Assembly: GCA_020137815.1 (NCBI GenBank)
Contig: CM035360.1
Span: 4,141,558-4,205,557, forward strand
Reading direction: 5' to 3'
DNA length: 64,000 nucleotides
Origin: Hormiphora californensis
Lineage: Eukaryota; Ctenophora; Tentaculata; Cydippida; Pleurobrachiidae
Positions within the stretch are counted from its first letter, which is position 1, and each line of letters starts with the position of its first letter. The position numbers and the translations under genes are program-made. The notes beneath the pieces are model-generated. The model saw nothing but the letters and a program-made list of their open reading frames with translations. It was not told the DNA's origin and ran no database searches. Shown piece after piece: positions 49,566-62,649 of the stretch.

Positions 49566-50615
49566 CTTTGTCGCTTTTATAGTAATGCACTTGTTTGCAA
49601 TCAGATATCTATTTGAGATTCATAGGTTAAAATTATCCTGGATCGTTCTATTTAATTTCCGTGCTTCGTGTTTTTAATGTGACTTTGCGGTGTAATTCTC
49701 TCCCTCTATCCACTATGCGACCACTTAACTTATCAAATTGATCTGCCGCTTATGTACTTTGACTCACTGATGTTAAACGCGTCCTTTGCTTATCTAAGGA
49801 GGCCTGATCTTCAATCCAGGTTGATTTAGTAGACTCTCCCTAAATCGATCCATTGTGTTTTAATAAATCTAGACTCTCCCTATAATACTAGGCCTATCTC
49901 GATCCAGAGTTTTCAGCAAATCCAGAGTCTTTATTCCAGAGATTTTAGTTAATATATTGTCTTCACTCCAGAGTAAACCCTTTTTCTACTCTCACATTGG
50001 TGAATCAGGGGGGGGGGGGCATTTTAAACCTTACCCAAGTCACAACTAAGTGAGCCTTGTAACTATATCCCTCCCTTTCTCTCTCTCTCCTCCGTTTAAA
50101 ATTGTCTACGGCTAAAGCTTATTTGTGCATCATATCTCTCTCTTCAGTCACGTGTCCATGGTAACTACAGGCCTGTAGTACATCATTCTGCTTTCTCTTC
50201 ATAGCTCTCTCTTTTTACTATCCTTCTCTCCCTCTGTCTCTCTATATCTCCCTCCCTCCCTCTATCTCTCCCACTCTCTCTGTTCACTATCTTTCTCTCC
50301 CTCTTTCTCTCCCTCTCTCCTTTTCTCTGTTAGTAGGAAACTTCTCTTATCCTCCCTGGATTGGCCTGCAGCAACAGATTGAACGTTCAATATATGTATG
50401 TAGCTTTATAGTAAAGCCTGTACTGAGCTTTACTCTGCTGAAGACGGAAGTCCTTAACCCATTACTTGCCTTCTCTCCACTTGTTGTGCACTGTAGAACA
50501 CCGATAACTGAATATATATCGTGTACTGATATAACGTACATATTATATTGATAACAATTGTTGTTGTAGCATCTGATAACAGATATTGTTGTATTGTGAC
50601 AAGTTGTGAGGAGGT
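49566..50615. other. 5' flank of the acidic repeat-protein gene
   Basis: C/T-rich with CTCT clusters near 50080-50330, then the likely promoter and 5' UTR of the gene starting at 50616. No specific promoter element assigned. Confidence 0.45.
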
Positions 50616-53600
50616 ATGCCCGTTAAGAGGTACCCGCTGGTGAGGCAGAGAGCTGTTGAAATTGAGGAGGATGATGATGAGGAAATGCCACCTCCCCCTG
50701 ACATGTCGGATGCGGAGGAGATTACTAGAGGTAACAACCGTTGTAGTTACCATAGCAACAACTCCTGTAGTTACCACAGGAACAATCTTTGTTAGTGTTA
50801 CCGTCGTCATGACCTTATATGGCAATAATGTGTAACCATGGCAACCTTCCAGATCCAGGACTCAAGGCGATCTCTGATAACATCTACCTGGTCAGTCCGG
50901 ATATGATCTGTATCTTCAACAAGCCTGAAACCACGATGAGTCCGACACACCACGCCCGCAGATCCAGCTTGAAGAGACACAAATCTGCAGAGGTAAGTTC
51001 CTATATTTCCCTTTTCAACATTTTCGCTCGAGCGAAAAAAGCGATCGCTCCGGGTATATGAGTCGATTATAGTCTGTTTTATGTCACAACAAAATTAATA
51101 CAGCTGTACTTAGGATTATGTGTGTTTGTGACTGTGTTGGTGTGTGTGGTGAAACGAGGCTAATGTTTCGTTTGCGTATTGTATGAGTCTCGAATTGTGT
51201 ACTACTTGAATAAGGCGGGATCCCCGTGAGTTGATCCAATCAGACGCTTCGTTACCATAGATACTGAATGTCAGTGCGTGTGTGTGTGTGTGTGTCCCTA
51301 GCCAAATATATTATACGTGTGGTTTTGTGTGCTCCATGATCCAGCTCCCTGGTACGTTTGTGTGTGTGTACTTCAATCCCAATTACCCTGTCTCTTGATC
51401 CATACACCATATTTATAGTTGTATATTCTGCATTGTTTCACATAATTGTAGTTCCTATTGACCGTTGTTTTAGACACCATTTAAACCGTTTTCCAATCCC
51501 GTTTCAAGCTCCTAGGTACCATTTAAACCAGTTATTGATCCCGTTTCAAGTTCTGTATTTATTTCAGGATGCCGCTGACATGAGGGCCTCAAAATATGCG
51601 GTTATTGGAGGCAGCTTTATCTTCAGCAACTCCTTCGATGGCAGACTCTCCCCGACTCTACTGTCTGAGCAACAACATTCTGTAGAGAAGGCTGATGATG
51701 TGAAGGACAGTGTTCCGGCCAAGGTGGAGGAGGAAGAAGAAGGCCCCGTTCAACACACCCCTCGACGAAACAGGGACATCTTCTCCTTCTCAGCATCCTT
51801 TGAAGCAGTTTCAAGTCTACCTTCTGCCGCTGTACCAAAGCGAGCTGCCTCGTTTGACGCCCACACTACCTCCAAGGATGTCACACCTTTCATCTCCCCT
51901 CATAAGAAGGATATCATTGCTTTCTTCCTTACCGACACTGGCCGTCAGAAGTCCTTGGAAAATGAGAGGTTGCTAGAGGAGATACCCAGGGAGACCGTAG
52001 CTGAACCTACGCCAGACTGCCTGACCGAAGGGGAGTCTGCCGAGGAAGGGCAGAACAAGTCTATATTCAGCTTTGTGAGCAGAGAGGGTGCGAAGGGGGA
52101 CAAGTTGCCACCTCAAGGTGTAGGTGTTATCTCAAGAGCAGCAGTGGGAGGGGAGATAAAGACATTGAAGAAGTCTTCTCTCACCAACGCAGATATGATA
52201 TCTTTCTTCTCAAGCGAAGAATCCTTTGTGGATGCACTACACAGAGATGCAGGGAGATCGGCTGAGCTCTTGAATAGTTATCAACCCCCAAGTGAAGATG
52301 ATAATGAGGAACCTTTAGCCACACCCTCTGATACTGAGGATGAGAAAGATATCAAGGTGTTCTTTAACAATGCTGTTACCACATCAACCCCCATAAAGAA
52401 AAAGAAGAATATTGTTAATATCGAGGACCAAGAAAATAGTTCCTATGTGCTGAACCGTAACTCGGTAGTGTCGTTCTACCGAACAGAGGAGAGCTTCCGA
52501 AGTGATAGCATTGAAATTGAAGAAGAGGGTGAGATGGTCCAGGATAAGAAGCATGTTTTTAACGAGGATGTTAAGGAGGAGGAAGAAATAACTAGCGATA
52601 TTAAGGTGTTTAGCAACAAGAACGAACCGATAAAGACCGAGAATAAGAAGAATGATTCTGCCGTACCAGAACGGAGTAATAGTCCAGTTTTGGTTGTGAC
52701 CCAAGAATTCCCCGATATCATCTCCTTTTACAACCCTGAGAATGACCCGGATAACAGTGATAATGCTGGTGGTGGTAACCGTGGTGATGCGGGTAGTGAC
52801 CATGGTGATGCGGGTAGTAACCATGGTGATGCGGGTAGTAACCATGGTGGTGCGGATAGTAACCATGGTGATACAAACGAATCTTGGATCACTCTCAGTA
52901 GTAAACTCATCTCAGATCATCTTCCTGACGATGAAGATGACAATGAAGACGAAGAAGAAGAAGACGAAGAAGATGAAGAAGATGAAGAAGGGTTGAAGAT
53001 TGATATCGACATACCCGGAATGATTCTAGGCGTTGAGACCGATTATATGTGGGTGGACCTTGTCCCAGAGGATCAGAGAAGTCCAACGCCTGTTCCCCCT
53101 AAGGATGACCAGGACCCCCTAACCATTGAAGATCTGGAAGAACTACAAGATGTTAATGAAGATAAAGATGTTAATGAAGATGTTGATGTTGATGACGATG
53201 ATGATGACTTTTCACAAGTTACCACCTCTGTTATAATTGAAGATACCAAGAGTGAGGATGGAACTCCAATCCGGGAAATCAAGGATTTCGATGATTTACC
53301 GGATATAGAGAGGGCTATTGATATGATTGATGCCATTGGGGATATCAAGGTGCACCTGGATCTCCCAGAACCGATAATTACACCACCCGATGAAGAGGAA
53401 CAGGATGATGACAATGACCTAGAGGAACACCAGGTTGAACACCTGCAAGGGGGCCATGAGGATGATTATTTGTTGTACGAAGATGATTTTGAAGACGATA
53501 TTGAGAGTTGTGAGGAAGGATTGATGCTCCCGACCCCGCCTCCCCCAGCCATTGCAGAGGAAATGGGTCTACTGTTTGATAATGAGGGCATGGAAAATGT

Positions 53601-56600
53601 GTTACTTACCAAGACTGAGATAGCGGAGATAGAGGAACGAGTTGCACAAGTTTTAACTGAGGAAAATGGTACTGAAAGTAGTGAATGTGCTCAAATATGT
53701 GACGTTGCTGATAGAGTCGCCCAAACATGTGGTGGCACTGATATTGGTCAAGTCGCCCAGATTGGCGAAGTTGAAGGAGGGGGATCTCTAAACGCCAACA
53801 GCATAACAGGTAAACAAAATGCAGCTGTAAAGCAGTACGTGTAGCATTCCATATATTATCATAGCTAGTGAGTTACAAATCGATATACTGTCAAGGGTCA
53901 AATTGCTCTCTAAATTTTATAATTATAAAATGTTCATAATATTCCTTTCTTTGTTTCCGCGGAATCGATATAATGTGCGATCAACGAGTCAAGAATAATG
54001 ACAAGAAAATTGATTCTTGCTTGACTGATCACTGATCCCCCGGAATTTACTATTTATATACGACCCCACAGTGCGACATCCTGTATAATCTCTTGCTCCA
54101 CTGTCAGGCCAATGCTCTGACCAAAGTTCTAACGCGCTCCTTATTTGAGAGAAATATTAATAAGAATAGGGTCTGGCCAATGCTCTGACAGTTGGCTCCA
54201 TTGCAACCTATTCTCGCTCCGCGAAGAATAGGCTCCCGGCCTGTGGACAGCAAGAACTCACGTGCGCGCGATGTAAAGCACGTTTTCAGCAGTGGGACTA
54301 TCAAATCGCGCGCGATATACTGTTTTAGCAGGCATTTTTAGCCGACATAGCACTACCAAAACCCCAATTATCGCCTCAATTGGCACTTTGATGTATCGGC
54401 GGGTATTTTCCCATACTCACAAGGCCATGACGATTCACCCAGTACCCGCAGATTGTCCCAGGACCGAGTAGGAGCTTGCAGCCAGGTCTTTAAAGAATTG
54501 CTCATGTTTAGCGTCAATTTTGACCCACTATTCCTCAAATGCTGATATTCGCGGGTATTTTCCGTAAAACTAGAGACAATTATCTGCCAGGAGCAACAAA
54601 CGAGATGCAAATCGGTTCAGTAGTTCCTTGCAGCCAGGTCTTTGAAAAAGTTTGCTCTAAAATCAATAACGCGCCGGAGGCCTAGATGTGAGATCGATCT
54701 CGGTCGCTGCGCGACCTCGATCTCACTCAGGCATCAATGTGGCCAACTCTGACAGTTGCTCCACTAGAAATTGCATTATATATTTGACATTTTAATCAAG
54801 TTCAACGGTTTGAGCCGCTTGACACTGTGACAGTAACTAGTTTCGATTAAAGAGAAACAACGATTTTGCAGTACTAATATTCAATTAAGAACAGTAACTA
54901 GTTTGCCTAGCTCGACCCCCTTTTCGCAATCTCCGCCCTTCCTTCACAAATGTAAAGGAGGGTTAGAACAGAACAATAAATAATGTATAAACGGTATAAG
55001 TAGTAATAACTGGTATCAAACAATTACAACAGATATTCAGCGTTCAACAGATACAATGGTATTACACGGCCACGGAGAGGTCAGAGGATGTGTGGGGGAA
55101 ATAATCGCGTGGCACTTTTCCAATGCGGTGTTTTAGGGATGGAAATCAATTCTAAATTTACCGGCCTTTCAAAATACCATTGTTTATTTGATAAAACCCT
55201 AATGGACAAGTCCAATGGACATAATAAAACCCACATATCCTACCTTATGTACTAATGGATTAGGGCAAACCTTCAATACCATTAGGCTCTGATCGTCATA
55301 AACGCCGAAACATAGGGAACAACATGTTTCTGAATGTGCTTTTCAATAAGAATCCAACGCAACCGGAATTAGCTTTCTATCTTGTCGGAATTATACCATT
55401 CAAGTTTAATAATAGAATCTATCTTAGGGGCGTTGTGCCAATTAAAGTGATCAACTCGATAAAATTTGGCAAATAAAAGGGCACATATCTTTTGGTTGTC
55501 CTGAAAAGTGTTAAAATAAAATAAGGAAAGAGTAAGAAAGTCAGGTTCTGAATAAGGGTGTAAATTGGGTGCAATGCTTGTTTAAAAAGGGCGGCGCTCG
55601 AAGTTTACGATTACGACACTCATGTATCTAAAATTATCAATGAGCTGATATGAGCTGAGTCAGGTAGCCATGACGCACGAGATATTGCAAGAAAGATTAC
55701 AAAATCACGAACATTGTTACCCAAATTTGTTAACAACAACAACAAGTTAAAGTAACGACAATGCAAGAACTACTCGTGCTATAATTGCTATATGTATTAT
55801 GTATCGTCTCTATTTATAGGATTGGGTATTTAATCTCAGCTAGCAGTTCACAGCCTTACGCCCCTCTATCACAGAATTAACCACATTATTTTCAGAGACG
55901 GAGGTTGATAGCGACGCTGAATATAAGACCCTCTACGAGGCCCTAAATCGACCTGTTTTGCCACCTATTACTGTAAGTATCCCAGACGTCCTAAACAAAC
56001 AAACAAACAAACAAACAAACAAACAAACAAACAAACAAACAAACAAACAAACAAACAAACAAACAAACAAACAAGCCAACAAAAAAACAAACAAACAAAC
56101 AAACAAACTATACGTTTCACGTTAACTGATAACTCTTTATCTATTGCTTCGTGACAAGTGCATACAAACCGCTTATATCGCGTCGATTGTATAACAATCC
56201 AATTTTATCATAATACCAAGATGTTATGTTGCCTGCTTAACAATCCTAGCAGGGTATTAAAGGATTTTAATTGGTATGAAGTTAAGACACTGTACAGCAA
56301 TTCTTCAATAGTCTAACTTGGCAAGAATATGAATTTTTGTGCAGTGTCATTCATACTTCATACCACACAACTACACAGCTGCTACTGGATAGCATTGCTT
56401 CCAGATGACTCAGTAATCCAAACCAAACCAAACCACGCAAATAAAATCAAATTAATCAAATGATTAAATGTTCTGCACACGTGCAGTATAAAAGCGGAAA
56501 TCCTCACGTAAAGCAGGCCTAGCTTCAGACTGTACTGCTGCGTTTACAACTTTGTCAGTAATGCTAGCACAATATCATATCTTTTATTTTACTTTATGCG

Positions 56601-59600
56601 AGCCAGTGTCAGAGCCAGTGTCAGCCGTTGCTTAGCAAGACTGTCTCGTGAAGAAAAAAACAAGTCAGCCGGTGCCTGGACTATACCGACAAAAAACTGG
56701 AGAGAGAAAACGGCTTGGGTTTTCTAGAAAAGCGCTGTGTATAATAACAATCCAGTGTTATATATAATCGGCTCTCGAAACCTCAATTGTTATAGGATCT
56801 ATACAATGCAGTTGCCTCACCTGACATACGTGACCTGACATATATGACCTGGTATATATGGGAATAGAAGAGAAAATATTGTAGTAATAAAACACAATTA
56901 TATGGAAGACAATAAGAATTTTTATAAGATTTTCTTTGGGCAGTGGTGGATAAGTTGCCACCCCAACTAAACGATATCATTTCAGCGGTTTGACAGTGAT
57001 GACAGTCTCCCTGAAACGCAGTCCATGGTACGACTCCAACCGTCCAACACAGCAACAGGATCACGTCCCGGTCCCCCACCTCCGTCACCCAATGTAGACC
57101 CCGTAGAACCAACACTTCCTGTTGCCAAGCAACAGCTCCAAGCGGAACTCTTGTTGGCTGCCAAAAAGCGACAAAACAAGTCAGAGACAGGGAACAATAG
57201 GGTGGTCTCAATTAAGAAACGAGATCCCAAGAAACCGTCCCTAAAAAGCGCAGTAGAACGGATTGTGAAGCTGAAATCACCTAAGGTTCCTAACCAGCCT
57301 TCTGCAGAGGTATTTGTGGAAGAGGGTGCTAGTTACGTTGCCAAGACAACAGAGAAAGGAGAAGGGAGGATCAAAAGGGAGAGGAAACCTAGCTCTATGA
57401 CGGTGGATCATACTATAAAACAGGCTGTGGCTGCTGCGATTGTTGGGTGAGTCTTTTAGATATTATATTTTTAGTCACAGGGCACACACGTGGCCTTTAG
57501 GCCCAATCAAAAGGTGATAGGTGGACCTGTCAGAAAGATCACAAACTACTCGACACGTTAAACCTCCACCCATATAATAATCTAGGCCATATTTGTATAT
57601 TTTTGACAAGATGTGTTTTATAAAATATAAATATTTATATGAATATCTCTAAAATTTGCTTCGTTACAGCGAAAGCACTTGAAAACGTAAGGGGGTTATA
57701 AACGGTTACCATGTTATCACGTGCAGTATACTCTCTTGTTTATATCTTTATCTACAATCTTCTTATAACCATCCGTTCAAATCACCTCTCCCCATCAAAT
57801 TTATCATTCTCACAAGTAAATCATGTCTTACTTTCTCGGTTATAACTGCTGTCATATATAAATAAATATCAAACTTATAATTCCGAAGAAGTTGTCACCT
57901 CAAACTCGTACATGACGTGATGTTTATCACTTGTTGGCATGTGCACCACACGTTGATATGTGATAGGCACACACGCGAAAAGGGGGGTGACAACTTCCAA
58001 AAATTCGATAACCAAGCAAAGCTATAACGAAGATGGCCGTTAAGCAACGCAATAATTAAGTAATCCCTGCAGGCAAGTCAAAGCGCACCTAACGAACAAA
58101 AGAAAGGGAGGTGACACTATCAACTCATGGAGGTCTAAACAGAGGAGCAACAATAGAAGGAACAGGAATGCCAGCACGTGGGTTCCCGTTCAAGTCATTC
58201 CGAACAGGGTAAATATAAAGTATAGCACTCGAGGTTTTCAGTTTGTAACACGGTAAATGTTTGGGAAAGTAGTTCTCGAAGTCGAGGTTTCAGTCTGTAA
58301 CACAGTAACAGGAAAGTAGCACTCGAGGTTTCAGTTTGTAACAGGGTATAAAATACCATTTGGGAAAGTATAGCACTCGAGGTTTTTATTTTGTAACAGG
58401 GTGTAAAAGCTGGGCCAGTGAAATCGCCCAACATATAGCTATGGGTTATGGAGAGATCATTTTATCAATCACATTTGAATAGATAAGAGCGTTTGCCATG
58501 GGCGTGAACCCCTGTTGAACTAAAATATCTAATAGACAGATGAACTAGAAATGCATTTCATTTTAATTATACTAGAGCTAATAGTGCCATGTTTATACTC
58601 TCCACCACTGAACTCGACTACTGCGTTATATCATTTCTTCGTATTAAGATCAAGTAGGGTCTGAGAAGACTGAAGATACTACAAATCAGACACATTAAAC
58701 ATGCTAAAAACTATGAAAAAATACAGTTGGCTATTGATCAAAAATAAATTTCTGGTATAGGAAGAAATCATTTCTAGAACGCCTATTAAAGTTTTTGCTT
58801 CCCAGTGCATGTCAGGTCAATGCTCTGACCACGGTTCTCGTGTGGCCTCTATGCACTAAGGCATGTCGTTAGTAATACATACCCTACTTTAATTAAAGGG
58901 TCTCATCTGAAGGTCCCAGCTTTGAGGGTTGGGATTCTTCTCACCTGCCCTGTTAGGTAGAGCAGTGGACGCGAAACTCTCACCTGCCCTGTTGTTTCCA
59001 GGTTGATATAAGTTACAGTGAGGTAAACTACGTGGACCGAGATGTTGCCATCCCCAACATGACAGGTATAAATTGGGATATCCCCTCTTTCTTCTATCGT
59101 CCTGCGCTGTCTCTCTCTCATGTTGTCTCGCCCGCTACGTTTAATTCGGGATTCCCAAGAAGAGAGGGGACACTGTACCCAAAGGTAACCCCCCTGTAAG
59201 CTTTGGTAATGAAATTACCCTTCCGCGCTTTAATATGCAATAAAAAGGGCCGTTAGTTCTTAACCAAATTCGAGCTGAACGTGACAAAATACAGAACCCC
59301 CCGATTTATCGGGAGGATACACCTACCCTGGGAAAGAGTTTACCCTTGAGCCCGGTAAATCGGGGTTCTACTGTATGCGGCCCTATGTAATACAGTCGAA
59401 CCCCCTCGCCCCCACCATGGGGGTCTCCTCCTAACGCAAGTCACAAAAAAGAAAAAACCGTTCAAAGCAAAGCTGTTCAAAGTAGCCCACTGCTGCAACC
59501 CCCTGTAAATAGCTAGAAACCCCCTTCCCCCCGATCATAAACTTCTTCTAGTTCTTTTCCTTTGCTCTCATTTATCCTTTCCGCACCCCCCCCCCCCCCC

Positions 59601-61736
59601 GGCCGGAGCCTCTTTGTTCTCTTTTACGAGAGGAACTCGGAGCAAGGCTTCATTTGGTTTTAAAAGACATGACTTATACAGCTCTCTTTACCAAATCATC
59701 CCTAGAATTTAGGAAGCCCATCGTACCAGAAATGAAGTTCATATATGAATAAATAATGACCTCATTTTCACTTCATTTTGGGCAAATGAAGCTCTTCTTA
59801 TGAGAGGTTCATTTCTGGTCCGTGCGCCACAGAAGACAACGTCTCCCTGGGAGACCAAATTTGGTGTCTGTCACCCCACCTGATCGAAGCCGCGACGGGG
59901 TCTGAGGTGCAGCACACATGTGCACTAATAAAGTATAACAGCATTGAGTATACGGCATATATTGGTGCTAAAAGACTTTAGTAAAGTTTCCGGAAAATTA
60001 ATAAGAATACTGACATTTAGTTTTGTTTATATGGGCCGCAGCCATGGCAGCTGGACTTGATACCGGCCCACAAACTAACTATATTTTAAATGAGAACTGC
60101 ATCTGAATAAATTCACGAGAGAAATTAGCACTCTCTCAATAAAAACCTTTATATTGAGATGGGCTTGAATAAAAGACTGCAATTTTCAAGAAAATGATGT
60201 AACTTTCTAAGAAATGCACGCAAAATTATTTGTGTTGCGTGACCCCATCCCCACCATAAACTAAAAAACAAAGCTGCGCTACTTTTATAGTTTACTACGA
60301 GAAATTGAGGTCAAAAGATTTTATGAAAGTTTGAAGCTCTCTTTTATATGTATATTAACGGTTGCCTAAAATATTTGACTTGGGTATGCAAAATCCTAGT
60401 TCAGGTTAATACTATTTAAACTAAGACGGTACATGCTGGCGATATGATTCGTACTGTAAGCATGAGTCCGATACATGAGTCCGACATATAATATACCATT
60501 ACAAAAGATTCCCCAGATAACTCTTATTCTCGATTCTAAAAGCACGACAAAATGATTACACACTTACCTACGTTTTGATCTTTTGAGAACCATCATCCTC
60601 AGGATGACATCCTATCTGATTAAACTGTAATGCACCAGTTTAATGAGACAAGGCCAAGGAAGGGAGAGAGAGAGATAGAGAGAGATCAGAGAGAGATATC
60701 AGCGAGAGAAATAGATAGAGAAATGGAGACAGCAGTGCGCTCAGACGCCGCCTTTCGACTCAACTAGTCCTGTCAAGATTTAAAAGTTTTATAAACTACT
60801 GTATACTGTAAAACCAGATCACGACCATTAGTTTTCGCGATTCGATCAAAATTGACTATTTTCGCGGTTTTAATTTTCGCTAATCCCACTGCCACCCCCA
60901 TTTCACGGTCCTAGTCTATTGTCTAACTACGCCAAGAGTGTAGTCATCATTGGCGTGAGACACCAGACCTGCTTGACGACTTGACGTAGACTAATGAAGT
61001 GTGAGCATTTTCTCATTGCTGAATGCTGATTGGGTCTAAGAGATCTTATGAACCGATTGCCGTTGACTTAGTACTAAAAGTAAAAATGTGTCATCCTGAA
61101 ATAATTTGCACGAGTTTTCTGTGAAAAATTGTCCGAAATATTTTCCAGCCAAAAATAAAGAGCGAAAATTAAACCCTCACGAAAATTAATGGTTTTACAG
61201 TACTAAGTACTTAACTAGTAGTTTCGAAGACTAGAGATCGAACCGATTCTGCGACTGCAAGTATCGTGTTTAGAACCAGTCGTGTTATAGCATCTAAAAT
61301 TAATTCTCGGTTTTCTAAAATTCGATATATCGGTACAACCGTTAGACAATTTGTCGCGGATGCTTCCTGTTCCTCCTCTCACCATGGCTCACTCCCCTAT
61401 AATAACGGTTATATTTCCACAGAGAGGAGAGAACCAATAGCACGACTATTCAATGTTCCTCCTCTCACCATGGCTCACTCCCCTATAATAACCATTTTAT
61501 TTCCACAGAGAGGAGAGAACCAATAGCACGACTTTTTAATGACGTCACGCCCTCCCCACCACGGAAATCTCACGGAGATACCAACAATTCCTCTCCCGTC
61601 CGTATGATATCTCCCGCTCCGAACGTTTTCGTTCCAATTGATCTCCCTCCCTCCGCACACCACACACCAATGAGGCGCCCCCGGCCATCGCCCAAGATCC
61701 GCAGACGTGTAGCCTTGTATGAGGGCCTAGCTATTG
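50616..61736 (+). CDS. Large acidic, probably disordered protein with eight spaced D-I-x-S-F-F-like motifs (unrecognised; 3' end beyond last exon)
   Basis: Exons 50616-50730, 50853-50992, 51568-53809, 55896-55972, 56986-57446, 58073-58208, 59002-59065 and 61509-61736 all join in phase (about 1,150 residues); the last ends in a donor, so the gene continues. No signal peptide, membrane segment or known domain. The 2.24-kb exon holds eight motifs: DIFSF (51775), DIIAFF (51910), SIFSF (52060), DMISFF (52192), DIKVFF (52348), SVVSFY (52462), DIKVF (52597), DIISFY (52714), spaced 115-154 bases apart. Then come (H/N)GDAGS repeats (52763-52870), a 20-residue Asp/Glu run (about 52930) and more acidic sequence. 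The 56986 exon is basic, with PPPPSP and LQAELLLAAKKRQ, faintly like a WH2 helix. The last exon is Pro/Arg-rich. The motif array suggests a multivalent binding partner or scaffold; that is inference. Confidence 0.72.
54101..54191. mobile_element. Short element family S, 91 bp
   Basis: CTGTCAGGCCAATGCTCTGAC and GGCCAATGCTCTGACAG ends like the copy at 21413. Flanks TTGCTCCA and TTGGCTCC are only an approximate duplication. Confidence 0.65.
54200..54760. mobile_element. Fold-back element family E, diverged copy
   Basis: Shares GATGCAAATCGGTTCAGT, GCGGGTATTTTCC and GATCTCGGTCGCTGCGCGAC with 24423-25222 in the same relative order. GCAGCCAGGTCTTTRAA occurs twice. Ends are too decayed to place exactly. 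Confidence 0.65.
55993..56108. repeat. (CAAA)n tetranucleotide repeat
   Basis: About 115 bases with two interruptions, starting 20 bases after the donor at 55972; the third such repeat in the window immediately behind a splice donor. Confidence 0.97.
58209..58410. repeat. Minisatellite with repeated splice-donor-like sites
   Basis: Four imperfect units share GTAGCACTCGAGGTTTCAGT and TTGTAACAGGGTRTAAA. The unit begins at the true donor (AACAGG|GTAAAT, 58208), so three further units carry AACACGGTAAAT, AACAGGGTATAA and AACAGGGTGTAA, all possible donors. Confidence 0.8.
59292..59373. mobile_element. Minimal pogo-like element (82 bp)
   Basis: CAGAACCCCCCGATTTATCG and its complement ending GGTTCTACTG, bounded by TA. 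Confidence 0.75.
59374..61367. other. Intron sequence, no gene recognised
   Basis: Intron of the acidic protein gene. Contains C runs near 59586 and an imperfect inverted pair (ACTGTAAAACCAGATCACGA at 60807 and AAAATTAATGGTTTTACAGT at 61182) that may bound a decayed element of about 400 bp. Confidence 0.5.
61368..61539 (+). repeat. 86-bp tandem duplication of an intron/exon border
   Basis: Two adjacent 86-base units (61368-61453 and 61454-61539) each contain TTTCCACAG followed by AGAGGAGAGAACCAATAGCA. Using the first acceptor (exon from 61423) shifts the frame and meets a stop at about 61524; the second acceptor (61509) keeps a long open frame. Confidence 0.85.
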
Positions 61737-61808
61737 GTAAGTGCAGAACTTTTTTGTTAATCTATCTCTCTCTATCTCTCAGCTCTCTCCCTCTCCCTCT
61801 ATCTCTCG

Positions 61809-61816
<8 letters not shown>

Positions 61817-61872
<56 letters not shown>
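61817..61872. repeat. (CT)n microsatellite
   Basis: CT run about 80 bases after the donor at 61736, followed by GA-rich sequence (61920-61970) that could pair with it. Confidence 0.95.
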
Positions 61873-61875
<3 letters not shown>

Positions 61876-62442
61876 AAGCAGGAAATGCGCGTGTTGTCAT
61901 GACAATAACCACTACTAAGCAGAGAGTGAGAGAGAGAGAGAGAGATAGATAGAGGGAGGGAGAGAGATAAAACATGTGAAGATTACGTCTGTCTGTGTCT
62001 CTGTTGTATATGGTCTAGAGATAGAGATAGAGAGAGCTTCCTATACCTCTCTAGAACCCCGCATTGGCTCTAAAACTCTGTATTATACTCGGCTAGTGTG
62101 TTGAGCTGTGTATGTAGTTCTCTCAAGATTGTGTGTGCATGTGTAGTCCGTGTTATCACTGAATAAATGGGGCGGATGCAGACCCTAAAGTTGCGGTTAC
62201 AACATGATTTCTTACCCACCTACCGACTGAGATATTATTTTGGACTAAACGGAAATTCAGGTATAGCGATAAATTATTAGAGCAATGTTCCTAGGCAAGT
62301 GCCTATGCTTGGCATGTAAAACTGTAGCAGATAGCTAAGATAAGCTCTTGGTATTTTATTGGTTACTATAGAGGGCGCCAAAACCCGATAGTGCTCGATC
62401 AATGATTGAGAGCTGGTTCAAACAAAGGGAAACAAGAAATTT

Positions 62443-62483
62443 TGTCAAACAAATGTTTCACCCGTAAGGGATCTTCAGTGACA
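62443..62483 (-). ncRNA. Second, inverted copy of the candidate hammerhead ribozyme
   Basis: Identical to 63902-63942 but on the minus strand, inside the left inverted repeat. Confidence 0.6.
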
Positions 62484-62649
62484 GTAATAAACTACTAAAA
62501 ATGAAAATCTCCGGTACTCCCCCAAAGAAATATAAGATGGTCTCATATATAATTATAAACGTTCTCAGGTGACCAAAAACAACCCACACTAGTAGACATA
62601 CAATACCAATAGTAAACTACACGCTACTCTCTCTCGAACGGATGGTTCC

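Noticed and set aside
51358-51567. N-terminal extension of the acidic protein frame (starting MCVCTSIPIT)
   Set aside because: A clear acceptor at 51567 keeps phase with the upstream exon, and the extension is hydrophobic intron sequence.
53810-53844. Stop codon just after the big acidic exon as the gene end
   Set aside because: A good donor (ACAG|GTAAAC) joins in phase to 55896 and five further exons; intron retention remains possible.
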